Positions 34,834 to 43,575 of a DNA stretch of 64,000 bases are shown piece after piece. Source of the DNA: Gracilibacillus oryzae. Lineage in GTDB: Bacteria; Bacillota; Bacilli; Bacillales; Amphibacillaceae. A program made the position numbers and the translations under genes. The stretch's first letter is position 1. Each line of letters begins with the position of its first letter. The stretch spans positions 353,422-417,421 of the forward strand of contig NZ_ML762424.1 in assembly GCF_009498735.1 (NCBI RefSeq). The letters run 5' to 3'. Under the pieces are notes generated by a model that was given only the letters and a program-made list of their open reading frames with translations, did no database searches and was not told where the DNA came from.

Positions 34834-35145
34834 TTAATCCGGAATTCCAAGGGCGATTTTCGCATAACGGGACATGCGATCTTTTGACCATGGCGGACTC
34901 CAGACAATATTTACATTGGTGTCCTTTACTTCTGGAATATCTTCCATTACTCGTTTAACATCTTGTTCAATATGACCAGCTAATGGACAACCCATAGCAG
35001 TTAACGTCATTGTTACTGTGGCAATCCCTTCATCATCAAGATCCACACCATAAACAAGACCAAGATTCACAATATCTATACCAAGCTCCGGGTCAATAAC
35101 ATTTTCCAGAGCTCCCATTAAATTCTCTTCTAACGCTTGATCCAT
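34834..35145 (-). CDS. yitW: SufT/YitW-type Fe-S assembly factor
   Basis: A 103-residue MIP18 (DUF59) protein. The key Cys53 lies in TAMGCPLAG, and PPWSKDRMS near the C terminus is typical. Members help mature iron-sulfur proteins. It lies beside yitV and yitU homologues, as in B. subtilis. Confidence 0.9.
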   Translation of the reverse strand: MDQALEENLMGALENVIDPELGIDIVNLGLVYGVDLDDEGIATVTMTLTAMGCPLAGHIEQDVKRVMEDIPEVKDTNVNIVWSPPWSKDRMSRYAKIALGIPD

Positions 35146-35220
35146 TTGTATCCCTCCTTGTCACATTTAAAGCATATCCTTATTATAAACAAAAATCTCA
35201 CTTTTTTAAAATGATATTTA

Positions 35221-35985
35221 TCACAGCCTGTACTCTAACCAGTTAACAAACTCTACAATTGCAAAACGACTTACTTTATGCCCACGTTTCATTTCTTTTA
35301 GGAAACGGATATTTTCCGGGTTTTTATAATGCTCAATCGCTTCCTCATAGAATTCATAAGCATGATCAAAAGGAACTACCTGATCATCCTCTCCGTGCCA
35401 GAAAAATAATGGTCGACCAAACAGTTTATCCAATTGCAAAGATAAATCAATTTCTTTCAAATCCTCTAACATAAATTCAATCTGGCTATCAGAAATTGGA
35501 AAATCCTGCACCTTTCTTTTGGTGTATTCAATTAATTGATTCGCATATGTCGTAAGTTTCGGTGAACCCATCAGGATACCAGCTGTATTAATCCAGGAAA
35601 ACTGTGTCAAAGCAGCTGCAGTAGTAATCCCGCCCATACTGGTTCCTGCAAGGCCAAATCGATTGACTTCCACTAACTGTTTTGCCACCAGTTCTTCATA
35701 TATTGTTTCAATATCATCTAAGTTTTGTTTTACTATATCAAAAAAGCGCATATCACGCTCTGCTTGAGAGATCTCTTCCTCTCGTTCCCCATGCAATAAA
35801 CAATCAGGCAGAATTACACGATATCCTTTTTCCGCAAGTAAATAAGCAATTGGTAAATTATGTTCTTTCGCACTGGTAAAACCATGCATATATGTAAGAG
35901 TTGGAAGGGATGTATCCTTCTTCTCATGATCCACTACATGCAAAATAGGGATGTCATTCCAATATTCTTTATTTACGATTATCAT
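35221..35985 (-). CDS. yitV: YitV-like alpha/beta hydrolase
   Basis: A 254-residue putative esterase. Ser116 in GTSMGGI is the nucleophile; Asp in HGEDDQVVP and His near the C terminus (KRGHKVS) complete the expected triad. Substrate unknown. A GAAAGGAT site precedes the ATG, and yitU is divergent upstream. Confidence 0.88.
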   Translation of the reverse strand: MIIVNKEYWNDIPILHVVDHEKKDTSLPTLTYMHGFTSAKEHNLPIAYLLAEKGYRVILPDCLLHGEREEEISQAERDMRFFDIVKQNLDDIETIYEELVAKQLVEVNRFGLAGTSMGGITTAAALTQFSWINTAGILMGSPKLTTYANQLIEYTKRKVQDFPISDSQIEFMLEDLKEIDLSLQLDKLFGRPLFFWHGEDDQVVPFDHAYEFYEEAIEHYKNPENIRFLKEMKRGHKVSRFAIVEFVNWLEYRL

Positions 35986-36130
35986 ATAACTTATCCTTTC
36001 ATTAAGAAGTTCCTACACAATAATGATATATCTTTCCAATCTAACATGCAAAATATAGAAACAAAAATATACAAGATCTTTACATCTGTTCCCAACCTAG
36101 ATAAACTATACTACAAAGTGAGGTGATGAT

Positions 36131-36982
36131 ATGGCGAAGGAAAAACATTTAATTGCACTGGATCTTGATGGGACACTGTTAACAGATCAAAAAGTAATAA
36201 GTCCCTATACCAAGAAGATGGTGCAGCAAGCAATGAAAGAAGGACATATTGTAATAATAGCAACAGGCAGACCACACAGATCAAGTATTATGTATTATCA
36301 TGAACTTGGTTTACATACTCCGATGGTGAATTTCAATGGAGCGCTAATTCACCACCCTAAAGATAAAAACTGGGACAGTATCCATTCCCCATTACCAAAC
36401 CGGACTGCGAAGAAAATCATCCAGACTTGTTATGACTTTGATGTGGAGAATATCTTTGCCGAGATTGAAGATAACATTTATCTGGATCAATATGACGAGG
36501 AAATTTTGGAGATTTTTACAGAACCAGATCACCGAGACTTAATCACTATTGGCAGTTTAAAAAATCATTTACAAGAAGACCCTACTTCGATTCTGATTCA
36601 CCCTAAAGATGATCATATCGAAGAACTAAGAAAATATTTAGATGAAGAACACGCCTCTGTTATTGAACACCGGAAATGGGGTGTCCCTTGGAATGTCATT
36701 GAAATTGTCAGAAAAGGAATTAATAAAGCAGTCGGGCTGAAAAAGGTCGCTCATTATTATCATATCCCGCAACATAATATTATTGCATTTGGCGATGAAG
36801 ATAATGACCTGGAAATGATTGATTTCGCAGGTATAGGGGTTGCGATGGGCAATGCAATCAACGAATTAAAGCAATTAGCTAAGTATGAAACGAAAACGAA
36901 CGAGAAAGATGGTATCGGTACATTCCTGACAGATTATTTAGAATTAAGAGATGAACCGATTGGAAAAGATTTATCAGAATAA
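36131..36982 (+). CDS. yitU: YitU-like HAD phosphatase (Cof subfamily)
   Basis: A 283-residue hydrolase. Motif I is DLDGTLL (Asp11, Asp13), motif II ATGRPH, then Lys in KGINKAVGLKK and motif IV FGDEDNDLEMI. The C2 cap is typical of the Cof type, which dephosphorylates small metabolites such as flavin or sugar phosphates. GAGGTGAT precedes the ATG. Confidence 0.9.
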   Translation: MAKEKHLIALDLDGTLLTDQKVISPYTKKMVQQAMKEGHIVIIATGRPHRSSIMYYHELGLHTPMVNFNGALIHHPKDKNWDSIHSPLPNRTAKKIIQTCYDFDVENIFAEIEDNIYLDQYDEEILEIFTEPDHRDLITIGSLKNHLQEDPTSILIHPKDDHIEELRKYLDEEHASVIEHRKWGVPWNVIEIVRKGINKAVGLKKVAHYYHIPQHNIIAFGDEDNDLEMIDFAGIGVAMGNAINELKQLAKYETKTNEKDGIGTFLTDYLELRDEPIGKDLSE

Positions 36983-37003
36983 GTTTATCCGAAATTCTTA
37001 TAC

Positions 37004-37035
37004 TAAGCTTGATCATCTTTTGATGGTTAAGCTTA
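37004..37035 (+). terminator. Terminator after yitU
   Basis: TAAGCTTGATCATC and GATGGTTAAGCTTA form a 14-bp stem with one G-U pair around TTTT, followed by a T-rich run. Confidence 0.75.
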
Positions 37036-37055
37036 TTTATTTAGGAGGGCTACCA

Positions 37056-37247
37056 ATGCGTAACAATATGTTTGAACAAGCAAAGAATGCAGTAGGAAAT
37101 CTAATGAGCAGAAACAGTTTTAACGAACAGGACAAACAAGCTGCCCAGAATGCTATTCGATCAGCTTATACAAATGCAACTGCAGAAGAACAAAAAGAAT
37201 TACAGCAGTTAGAACAACAGTTACAGCAGCAAAATGAATTAAAATAA
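37056..37247 (+). CDS. DUF3813-like small protein
   Basis: A 63-residue helical protein (NNMFEQAKNAVGNLMSRNSF, then an Ala/Gln-rich tail). The ATG at 37056 follows AGGAGGG; earlier in-frame starts do not. The position next to yitU and length fit the DUF3813 family found there in Bacillus. Function unknown. Confidence 0.72.
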   Translation: MRNNMFEQAKNAVGNLMSRNSFNEQDKQAAQNAIRSAYTNATAEEQKELQQLEQQLQQQNELK

Positions 37248-37254
37248 GCTTTTA

Positions 37255-37281
37255 TTACACCATCAATTTTTGGTGGTGTAA
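37255..37281. terminator. Bidirectional terminator
   Basis: TTACACCA and TGGTGTAA pair; it lies at the convergent ends of the DUF3813-like gene and a membrane-protein gene. Confidence 0.7.
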
Positions 37282-37691
37282 TTTCTATTCCCACATGTGA
37301 ACAACACCAGCCCGTAAATAAGATGTCCAAGAAACCATAGGGTGATCGCAGTAAAATCATCGATCGCTGGCGTATCTTTTTTTGCCAGTAATGTCAACGG
37401 AAAATAACTGAATGCTGCGGCGATACTTATCAGAAATGCTGTGACAATCTGTTGACGCCTGGATAAACTTGATGGCAGAAGGAAGTAAATATAAGCAATA
37501 AGCCAAGCAATAAGCAAATGAAAGAACCATTCTATGACAGGCGACAAAGATTTCCCTTCAAAGAACGGGATAAAATCCACATTCATTAATAATGTGTATA
37601 CTTTTACATTTATTATTCTCTCGATTACCCACATAAAAGATCCCAATACTGTGCCGGAAATTGTTCCTAATATAATTGATCTCCTGATCAT
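37263..37691 (-). CDS. Unknown four-TM membrane protein
   Basis: A 142-residue protein with four hydrophobic segments, in the general style of the YqhR family of small membrane proteins, though I cannot confirm the assignment. No catalytic motif. AGGAGAT precedes the ATG. It ends inside a bidirectional terminator. Confidence 0.65.
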   Translation of the reverse strand: MIRRSIILGTISGTVLGSFMWVIERIINVKVYTLLMNVDFIPFFEGKSLSPVIEWFFHLLIAWLIAYIYFLLPSSLSRRQQIVTAFLISIAAAFSYFPLTLLAKKDTPAIDDFTAITLWFLGHLIYGLVLFTCGNRNYTTKN

Positions 37692-37795
37692 ACTTTATCA
37701 TCCCTGTCTTCTCAACGTTAATAGCAAAAACTTTTTTATTATCAGTATTTCTGATATTATAGAAAGAAAGTACGGTGAAATGGGAGGAAATAAGC

Positions 37796-38059
37796 ATGGC
37801 TATTCATGTAGAAGCAACACCAAATCCAAATGCAATGAAATTTACCAGTGACAAGATGATTTTTGATGGAAACAGCAGTGTCTCTGTAATGTCTGGGCAA
37901 ACTAGTGAACATGAAATCTTAAATGAATTAATGAAAATTGATGGTGTTGATAATGTATTTGGTTTTCAGCATTTTATTACGGTAAATAAAAAAATGGATG
38001 CAGAATGGGATACTCTGACAAACCAAGTGGAAGAGGTTATCAGTAACTTTGGTTATTAG
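37796..38059 (+). CDS. NifU N-terminal-domain (Nfu_N) protein
   Basis: An 87-residue protein starting MAIHVEATPNPNAMKF, the hallmark of the Nfu N-terminal domain. It has no Cys and lacks the Fe-S-binding NifU C-terminal domain. The ATG follows GGGAGGAAAT. The role may be in Fe-S or protein-interaction functions, by inference. Confidence 0.85.
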   Translation: MAIHVEATPNPNAMKFTSDKMIFDGNSSVSVMSGQTSEHEILNELMKIDGVDNVFGFQHFITVNKKMDAEWDTLTNQVEEVISNFGY

Positions 38060-38095
38060 ATTGAAAAAATGCTCCAAACTATTTTATTGCGATAA

Positions 38096-38128
38096 AACCC
38101 GAACTTTACTTAAAAGTTCGGGTTTTTG
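38096..38128 (+). terminator. Terminator after the Nfu_N gene
   Basis: AACCCGAACTTT and AAAGTTCGGGTT pair, followed by Ts. Confidence 0.88.
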
Positions 38129-38237
38129 TTTATGTGAAAAGTTGGTTCATATGTCGCTCTGTCAAAACTCTCCTGATTATCTTTTGTATGATGGGTTAAC
38201 ATTATTGGTTATAACCCGGTCTCTTCTTCTTATTAAA

Positions 38238-39101
38238 TTATTGGATTTGATCCAATTGAACAGGAACAACTTTTGATCGGTCTTCATTGAAAATTGTCAT
38301 CAAAATAGTACCATTAAACGGCAGATCCTCTTCAGCAATTGCTACATCAACTGTAAATGTACCCCATTGTTCTCCTTCAACTGGAATTTCTGTCTTTTCC
38401 ACTAGATAATTATGTCCATCTTCTACTTCATAATAAGCTGCACCAATGGATGAATGGATCTCACCGGTTACCTGGTAGTTGCCATTTTCGCCTGTTACTT
38501 CAATGTTACGGATTAACTCATTACTATCTGATCCTGCTTCCTGTGCCTGATCTCCATTCTGTTCTGTATTTTCTCCAGCTGATTCCTCTGACATATCTGC
38601 AATTTGCAGTGTGAAAGTATTGGCGAATCCTTCCGGGACTTCTTCTCCATTTATTTCAGACGGTACGAGCTGCATTTCCACATTATATTCCCCAGCTTCT
38701 ACATCCTCGCCTATTTCCCATACTTCTTCCCAAGTTGCTGACTCACCGCTTGGTATTGTTTCTTTTACGACAGCTTCTGTGAATAATTTATCTTCAGAAA
38801 ACTGGTAGATTGTTTCGTCTCCTTTTTTCACTAAAATATCGTATTGTTTGCCTGACGGAAAAGAAACTTCTACGTCCTCTTCATGATGATTGATTAATTC
38901 AAAGTGAAAGTGAACTCCATCTTCTTGCTGTTCCGCTTCTGTTACAAGTTCTAAGTGGTCAGTAATGGATTCATTTGTCTCATTTTCCTGGCTTCCCTGT
39001 GCATTGGCATCTTCATTTTCATTTCCTTCATTCCCTGTCCCACATGCGGCCAGGAAACCAACCATTAGTAAAATAAGTAGTGTTGCTAGTTTTTTCATCA
39101 T
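38238..39101 (-). CDS. Lipoprotein with BsuPI-like and Gmad2-like domains
   Basis: A 287-residue lipoprotein. Lipobox LAAC near residue 20, an acidic low-complexity linker, then a beta domain like BsuPI (HFHFELINHHEEDVEVSFPSG; SGESATWEEVWEI, about residues 50-150). After another acidic linker comes a Gmad2-type Ig-like domain (IEVTGENGNYQVTGEIHSS; FTVDVAIAEEDLPFNGT). The first family includes an intracellular proteinase inhibitor of B. subtilis; the second occurs in spore-associated proteins. The fusion's role is unknown. A GGGGAGAGG site precedes the start. Confidence 0.75.
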   Translation of the reverse strand: MMKKLATLLILLMVGFLAACGTGNEGNENEDANAQGSQENETNESITDHLELVTEAEQQEDGVHFHFELINHHEEDVEVSFPSGKQYDILVKKGDETIYQFSEDKLFTEAVVKETIPSGESATWEEVWEIGEDVEAGEYNVEMQLVPSEINGEEVPEGFANTFTLQIADMSEESAGENTEQNGDQAQEAGSDSNELIRNIEVTGENGNYQVTGEIHSSIGAAYYEVEDGHNYLVEKTEIPVEGEQWGTFTVDVAIAEEDLPFNGTILMTIFNEDRSKVVPVQLDQIQ

Positions 39102-39149
39102 AATCCTCTCCCCTTTTACAACATTAGTCGTTTGACGAGAAAAAAGGTT

Positions 39150-39960
39150 TCAATCATTTTTTCGGAAAAACCCATAAACGCCTGCTGTCTGTACAACATT
39201 TGTGAAAGCATTCTCGTCAACTTCTTTTATAATTTTTTCTAAATCATAGAGCTCATATCTCGTAATAACTAAGTATAACATGTGTTTCTCTTCTTTGGTA
39301 TAAGCCCCTGTGACCGGCAGAATAGTTATACCTCTTATCATTCGTAACAATCATTGCAGTTACTTTCTCGTGACGTGTATGTATACCATCTATTACACGA
39401 GTGGTTACATAAAGACCTACTAATGTATACAACGCATTTTCAGGTTCATTGAGCAGCCCTGCGATTAAAATAATCAGACCATTGATTGCCATCAAGTAGC
39501 CGCCAATTGGTTTATCCTTTAATCGGGACAGAACCATTGCCACAATATCCGAACCACCTGTCGAAGCCCCCCATTTTAAAGTGATCCCGACACCGACACC
39601 TGCAATAACTCCACCAAAAACTGCATTTAAAATAATATCATCTGCAAATTTCACGACTGGAAGGATCTCGAGAAATAGAGAGGTGAAAATTACAGAGAGA
39701 AAACTGTAGATCGTAAATCCTCTGCCTACTTTGAACCAGCCCAGAATGGCAACAGGAATATTTAAGATAAATAAAAGAATACCTGTACTGATGCTCTCTA
39801 TCCCAAAATAATCCGTAAATACTGTTGATAAAATCTGTGATATACCAGTAAACCCACTGGCATAAACATTGGCACCTATTAAGAAAAAGTTAAGTGCTAT
39901 GGCGTTAAGTATTGCCCCTACTATAACAATAGCAATTCGCTTTGCTTCCATTAAAAACAA
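39150..39960 (-). pseudogene. yitT: YitT-family membrane protein with internal deletion
   Basis: The N-terminal part (from TTG 39960, spaced 6 bases from GGAGGG) encodes the membrane region and reads KVTAMIVTN at about 39340. The expected next residues before RGITILPVTGAY are missing, and the frame changes; the C-terminal DUF2179 domain (to GFFRKND) continues in another frame from about 39340 to 39150. By comparison with family members some 12-14 residues are absent, and the deletion length is 2 modulo 3. The protein is thus split between the membrane domain and DUF2179, unless the deletion is an assembly error. Confidence 0.8.
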
Positions 39961-40204
39961 TAAAATCCCTCCAACCTGAACTATCTCCCAATTTTTTATA
40001 TACCCTGTACTATTCTCTTTTAATCGGAAATACATTATGTATCATAGAGAAAATTACGTTAAAGCGTGTGTTTGAACATCCTCTTAAAAGTAAATCAATC
40101 TATTTTCTGTTTTACTTTGACTCTAATTAGAGATATGCTTAAACTTATATTAGACTAAAACTGAACATACATACATATGAACGAAAAATAAAGGAGGCTT
40201 TTAT

Positions 40205-41074
40205 ATGACAGTAAAAATAATTGCTGACTCTGCCAGCGATTTAGCCAAAGAAGATTATGAAAAATACAATATACAAATGGTGCCGCTTACAGTTCAATTA
40301 GACGGGGAAAACTATGAAGATGGTATCACCATTTCATCAAAGAAAGTATATGATGCGATGCGTGAAGGCAAATCACCTAAAACAGCGCAAGTAAGTCCAC
40401 AGACATTCCAGGACACTTTCGAAATGCATGCAAAAGAAGGAAATGAGGTTGTTTATCTTGCCTTTTCATCCGAATTATCGGGAACATATCAAACTGCTAA
40501 GTTAATGGAAAAGGAAGTGAAAAAATCCTACCCAGATTTTGTGTTACATGTTCTTGATACTAAATGTGCCTCATTAGGATATGGACTTGTTGTGTTAAAA
40601 GCAGCAGAAGCAGCAAATAATGGAGCATCTGTTGAAGAAGTTGTATCAATAAGTAAACACTATTATGACAGCATGGAGCATATCTTTACAGTCGACGATT
40701 TAGAATACTTGTATCGTGGAGGACGAGTTAGCAAAACAGCTGCATTCGTAGGTACATTACTTAAGGTAAAACCATTGCTGCATATGGAAGATGGAAAATT
40801 AATTCCACTGGAAAAAGTGCGCGGTTCGAAAAAAGTTTTCAAGCGAATGATTGAATTAATGGAAGAACGCGGTGCAGACCTGGAAGATCAAGTAATTGCG
40901 ATAAGCCATGGTGATGCAATCGATACGGCAAATACACTTGCAGAAATGATTCGCGAAAAATGGAATGTAAAAGAAATTAAAATAAATATGGTCGGCTCTA
41001 CTATCGGTGCCCATGCCGGACCTGGAACGATCGCTTTATTTTTCCTTAACAAGCCAGCCAAAAATCTTACATGA
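40205..41074 (+). CDS. yitS: DegV-family fatty-acid-binding protein
   Basis: A 289-residue DegV protein. The start VKIIADSASDLA and the motif AFSSELSGTYQTA are typical; HGDAIDTA lies near the C-terminal domain. DegV proteins bind fatty acids and can serve in fatty-acid kinase systems (FakB-like). AAGGAGG precedes the ATG. B. subtilis yitS lies next to yitT, as here. Confidence 0.9.
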   Translation: MTVKIIADSASDLAKEDYEKYNIQMVPLTVQLDGENYEDGITISSKKVYDAMREGKSPKTAQVSPQTFQDTFEMHAKEGNEVVYLAFSSELSGTYQTAKLMEKEVKKSYPDFVLHVLDTKCASLGYGLVVLKAAEAANNGASVEEVVSISKHYYDSMEHIFTVDDLEYLYRGGRVSKTAAFVGTLLKVKPLLHMEDGKLIPLEKVRGSKKVFKRMIELMEERGADLEDQVIAISHGDAIDTANTLAEMIREKWNVKEIKINMVGSTIGAHAGPGTIALFFLNKPAKNLT

Positions 41075-41125
41075 TCTTTGTTTGATTAGCCATACTAGTT
41101 AAAAACTAGTAGGAGAGTGATGGGA

Positions 41126-41983
41126 ATGGCTAATAACCAGAAAAAAGTATTACCAAAACAGCATCAGACAAGACAGCCTGGCTTCGAGCATGAAATGAAC
41201 CCTCTTCCTGTAAGTATCCAGCCAAACTACCAGTCAGCACAAAAACTGAAAGGTAAAGTTGCTGTTATTACAGGTGGAGACAGCGGAATCGGACGTGCTG
41301 TCGCTATTCACTTCGCCCGTGAAGGTGCTGATATAAATATTGTCTATTATGATGAAGATAAAGATGCCGCAGATACAAAGAAAGCGGTGGAACAAGAAGG
41401 TGTGAGCTGCAGCCTTTTCAGGGGCGATATATCAGACAGCACTTTCTGTAATCAAACGATTGAGAACATTGTCAATCAATCGAAAACAATCGATATTCTT
41501 GTGAACAATGCTGCTGTTCAGTATCCAAAGCAGGATTTCCTGCAAATCACTGACGAGCAATTAGAAAAAACATTCCGAACGAATATATTTGCATATTTTT
41601 ATACAACAAGAGCTGCTCTGCCCTATATGAAAAAAGGAAGCACGATTATTAACACTTCTTCGATAACGGCCTTTCAGGGTAATGAGAGCTTAATTGATTA
41701 TTCCAGTACAAAAGGTGCCATTACAACATTTACAAAATCACTGGCAAAATCTATAGTGAGTAAAGGGATTCGGGTTAACAGCGTAGCACCAGGCCCGATT
41801 TGGACACCTTTAATTCCTGCTTCGTTTGATGAAGATACTGTCTCAACCTTTGGCTCAGATACTGGAATGGGAAGACCTGGAGAACCAGCTGAAGTTGCTC
41901 CTGCCTATGTTTATTTGGCTAGCGAGGATTCGAGCTATGTTACAGGACAGACAATCCACATAAACGGCGGGCAAATCATCTGA
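41126..41983 (+). CDS. SDR-family oxidoreductase (general-stress type)
   Basis: A 285-residue short-chain dehydrogenase with the extended N-terminal arm of the YhdF/YhxC group. NAD(P) motif TGGDSGIGR near residues 49-57, catalytic Tyr192 and Lys196 in DYSSTKGA, and NNAAVQYP. Substrate unknown. I prefer the ATG at 41126; a GTG and an ATG just upstream are inside the ribosome-site spacing. Confidence 0.88.
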   Translation: MANNQKKVLPKQHQTRQPGFEHEMNPLPVSIQPNYQSAQKLKGKVAVITGGDSGIGRAVAIHFAREGADINIVYYDEDKDAADTKKAVEQEGVSCSLFRGDISDSTFCNQTIENIVNQSKTIDILVNNAAVQYPKQDFLQITDEQLEKTFRTNIFAYFYTTRAALPYMKKGSTIINTSSITAFQGNESLIDYSSTKGAITTFTKSLAKSIVSKGIRVNSVAPGPIWTPLIPASFDEDTVSTFGSDTGMGRPGEPAEVAPAYVYLASEDSSYVTGQTIHINGGQII

Positions 41984-42017
41984 AATTACACTTAATAAAT
42001 AGGTTAATTTTATCTAA

Positions 42018-42044
42018 AAACTCAGTATTTTACTGAGTTTTTTT
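42018..42044 (+). terminator. Terminator after the SDR gene
   Basis: AAACTCAGTA and TACTGAGTTT pair, followed by a run of Ts. Confidence 0.87.
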
Positions 42045-42115
42045 GTTTATTTTTCAATAGGTTTAGTGTAAAGTATTATCTTTAAAGAGAAGATTATTAG
42101 GAATGAGGAAGAACT

Positions 42116-43456
42116 ATGAAAAGTACAGACACAAGGAAAATGACACTATTTGCTCTCACCTGGCCGATTTTCATCGAAATATTATTACACATGTTAATGG
42201 GGAATGCAGACACACTGATGCTCAGTCAATATTCTGATCATTCAGTAGCTGCAGTAGGTGTGGCAAATCAAATCTTATCTGTTGTCATCGTGATGTTTGG
42301 TTTTGTTGCCGCTGGTGCTTCTATATTAGCTGCACAATATCTTGGCGCAAAACAGGAAATAGATGCAGCCAAAATTTCGATGACCTCGATTAGTCTTAAT
42401 TTCATCTTTTCCCTTGTCATTAGCCTTGTTTTATTTCTATTGAGCGATACGATTCTCGGGTTAATGGATTTACCGAAGGAATTAATGGACGAAGCATCCA
42501 TCTATATGAACGTTGTTGGTGGATTTATGTTTATCCAGGCACTGATCATGACAATCTCTGCCATTTTAAGAAGCTATGGCTATACAAAGGATACAATGTA
42601 TGTAACGATCGGGATGAATATACTTAATGTTATTGGAAATTATCTGTTTATCTTTGGTCCTTTCGGCTTTCCTGTTTTGGGTGTGGAAGGTGTTGCATAT
42701 TCTACGATAGTCAGTCGTATTATTGGATTTATTGTGATTACTTTTGTATTGATTTTACGCAGTCAGAAGAAATTGCCGTTTCGATCACTGTACAGATACG
42801 AAAGAAACCATGTAACAGATTTATTAAGAATTGGCATTCCATCTGCTGGTGAACAGCTTTCCTATAACAGCAGCCAGATGATTATTACTTACTTTGTTGC
42901 ACAGTTAGGAACCCTTGCTATTACAACGAAAGTGTATGTTCAGAACTTAATGATGTTTATTTTATTATTCTCCAATGCCATCGGGCAGGGTACGCAGATT
43001 CTGATTGGTTATATGATCGGGGAAGGAGATATTGATTCTGCCTATCAGCGTTGTATGAAAAGCTTAAAAATTTCCATTATAATCAGTACGATTACTGCCG
43101 TGATTTTTTATGCATTTCATGAAAGTCTTATCGGTATTTTTACAGATGATCCTTCTATTATCGAGAAAGGTGCCTTGCTATTATTAGTGACCGTTATTTT
43201 AGAGCCAGGCCGTGCATTTAATTTAGTTGTCATAAGTGCATTACGGGCAGCAGGTGATGTAAAGTTTCCTGTATTTCTAGGAATTCTCTCTATGTGGGGA
43301 GTTAGTGTTACCTTCGCCTGGTTCTTTGGTATCTTCCTTGAACTAGGACTTGTGGGAATATGGATCGGCTTTATTGCAGACGAATGGCTGCGTGGTGTAC
43401 TAATGTTAAAACGCTGGAAATCAAGAGTCTGGACTAAGAAAGCATTTGTTAATTGA
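42116..43456 (+). CDS. MATE-family efflux transporter
   Basis: A 446-residue protein with about twelve membrane helices in two related halves. Typical motifs are MGNADTLMLSQYSDHSVAAVGVANQ in the first helix pair and QGTQILIGYMIGEGD in the second half. MATE pumps export drugs or metabolites in exchange for Na or H ions. Substrate unknown. It is a single gene between terminators. Confidence 0.92.
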   Translation: MKSTDTRKMTLFALTWPIFIEILLHMLMGNADTLMLSQYSDHSVAAVGVANQILSVVIVMFGFVAAGASILAAQYLGAKQEIDAAKISMTSISLNFIFSLVISLVLFLLSDTILGLMDLPKELMDEASIYMNVVGGFMFIQALIMTISAILRSYGYTKDTMYVTIGMNILNVIGNYLFIFGPFGFPVLGVEGVAYSTIVSRIIGFIVITFVLILRSQKKLPFRSLYRYERNHVTDLLRIGIPSAGEQLSYNSSQMIITYFVAQLGTLAITTKVYVQNLMMFILLFSNAIGQGTQILIGYMIGEGDIDSAYQRCMKSLKISIIISTITAVIFYAFHESLIGIFTDDPSIIEKGALLLLVTVILEPGRAFNLVVISALRAAGDVKFPVFLGILSMWGVSVTFAWFFGIFLELGLVGIWIGFIADEWLRGVLMLKRWKSRVWTKKAFVN

Positions 43457-43543
43457 GAGAAAATGAACGGGGCACTAAGGTTCTCCCATTACCCAATTTA
43501 ACGCTGATATGCACGGTTTATTCCTTATTATGAAAGCACGCAA

Positions 43544-43575
43544 AAAGCGTCCAACATTATTTTGTTTGACGCTTT
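43544..43575. terminator. Terminator after the amylase-like gene
   Basis: AAAGCGTC and GACGCTTT pair around an AT-rich loop; it lies at the end of the minus-strand gene (stop at 43557). Confidence 0.65.
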
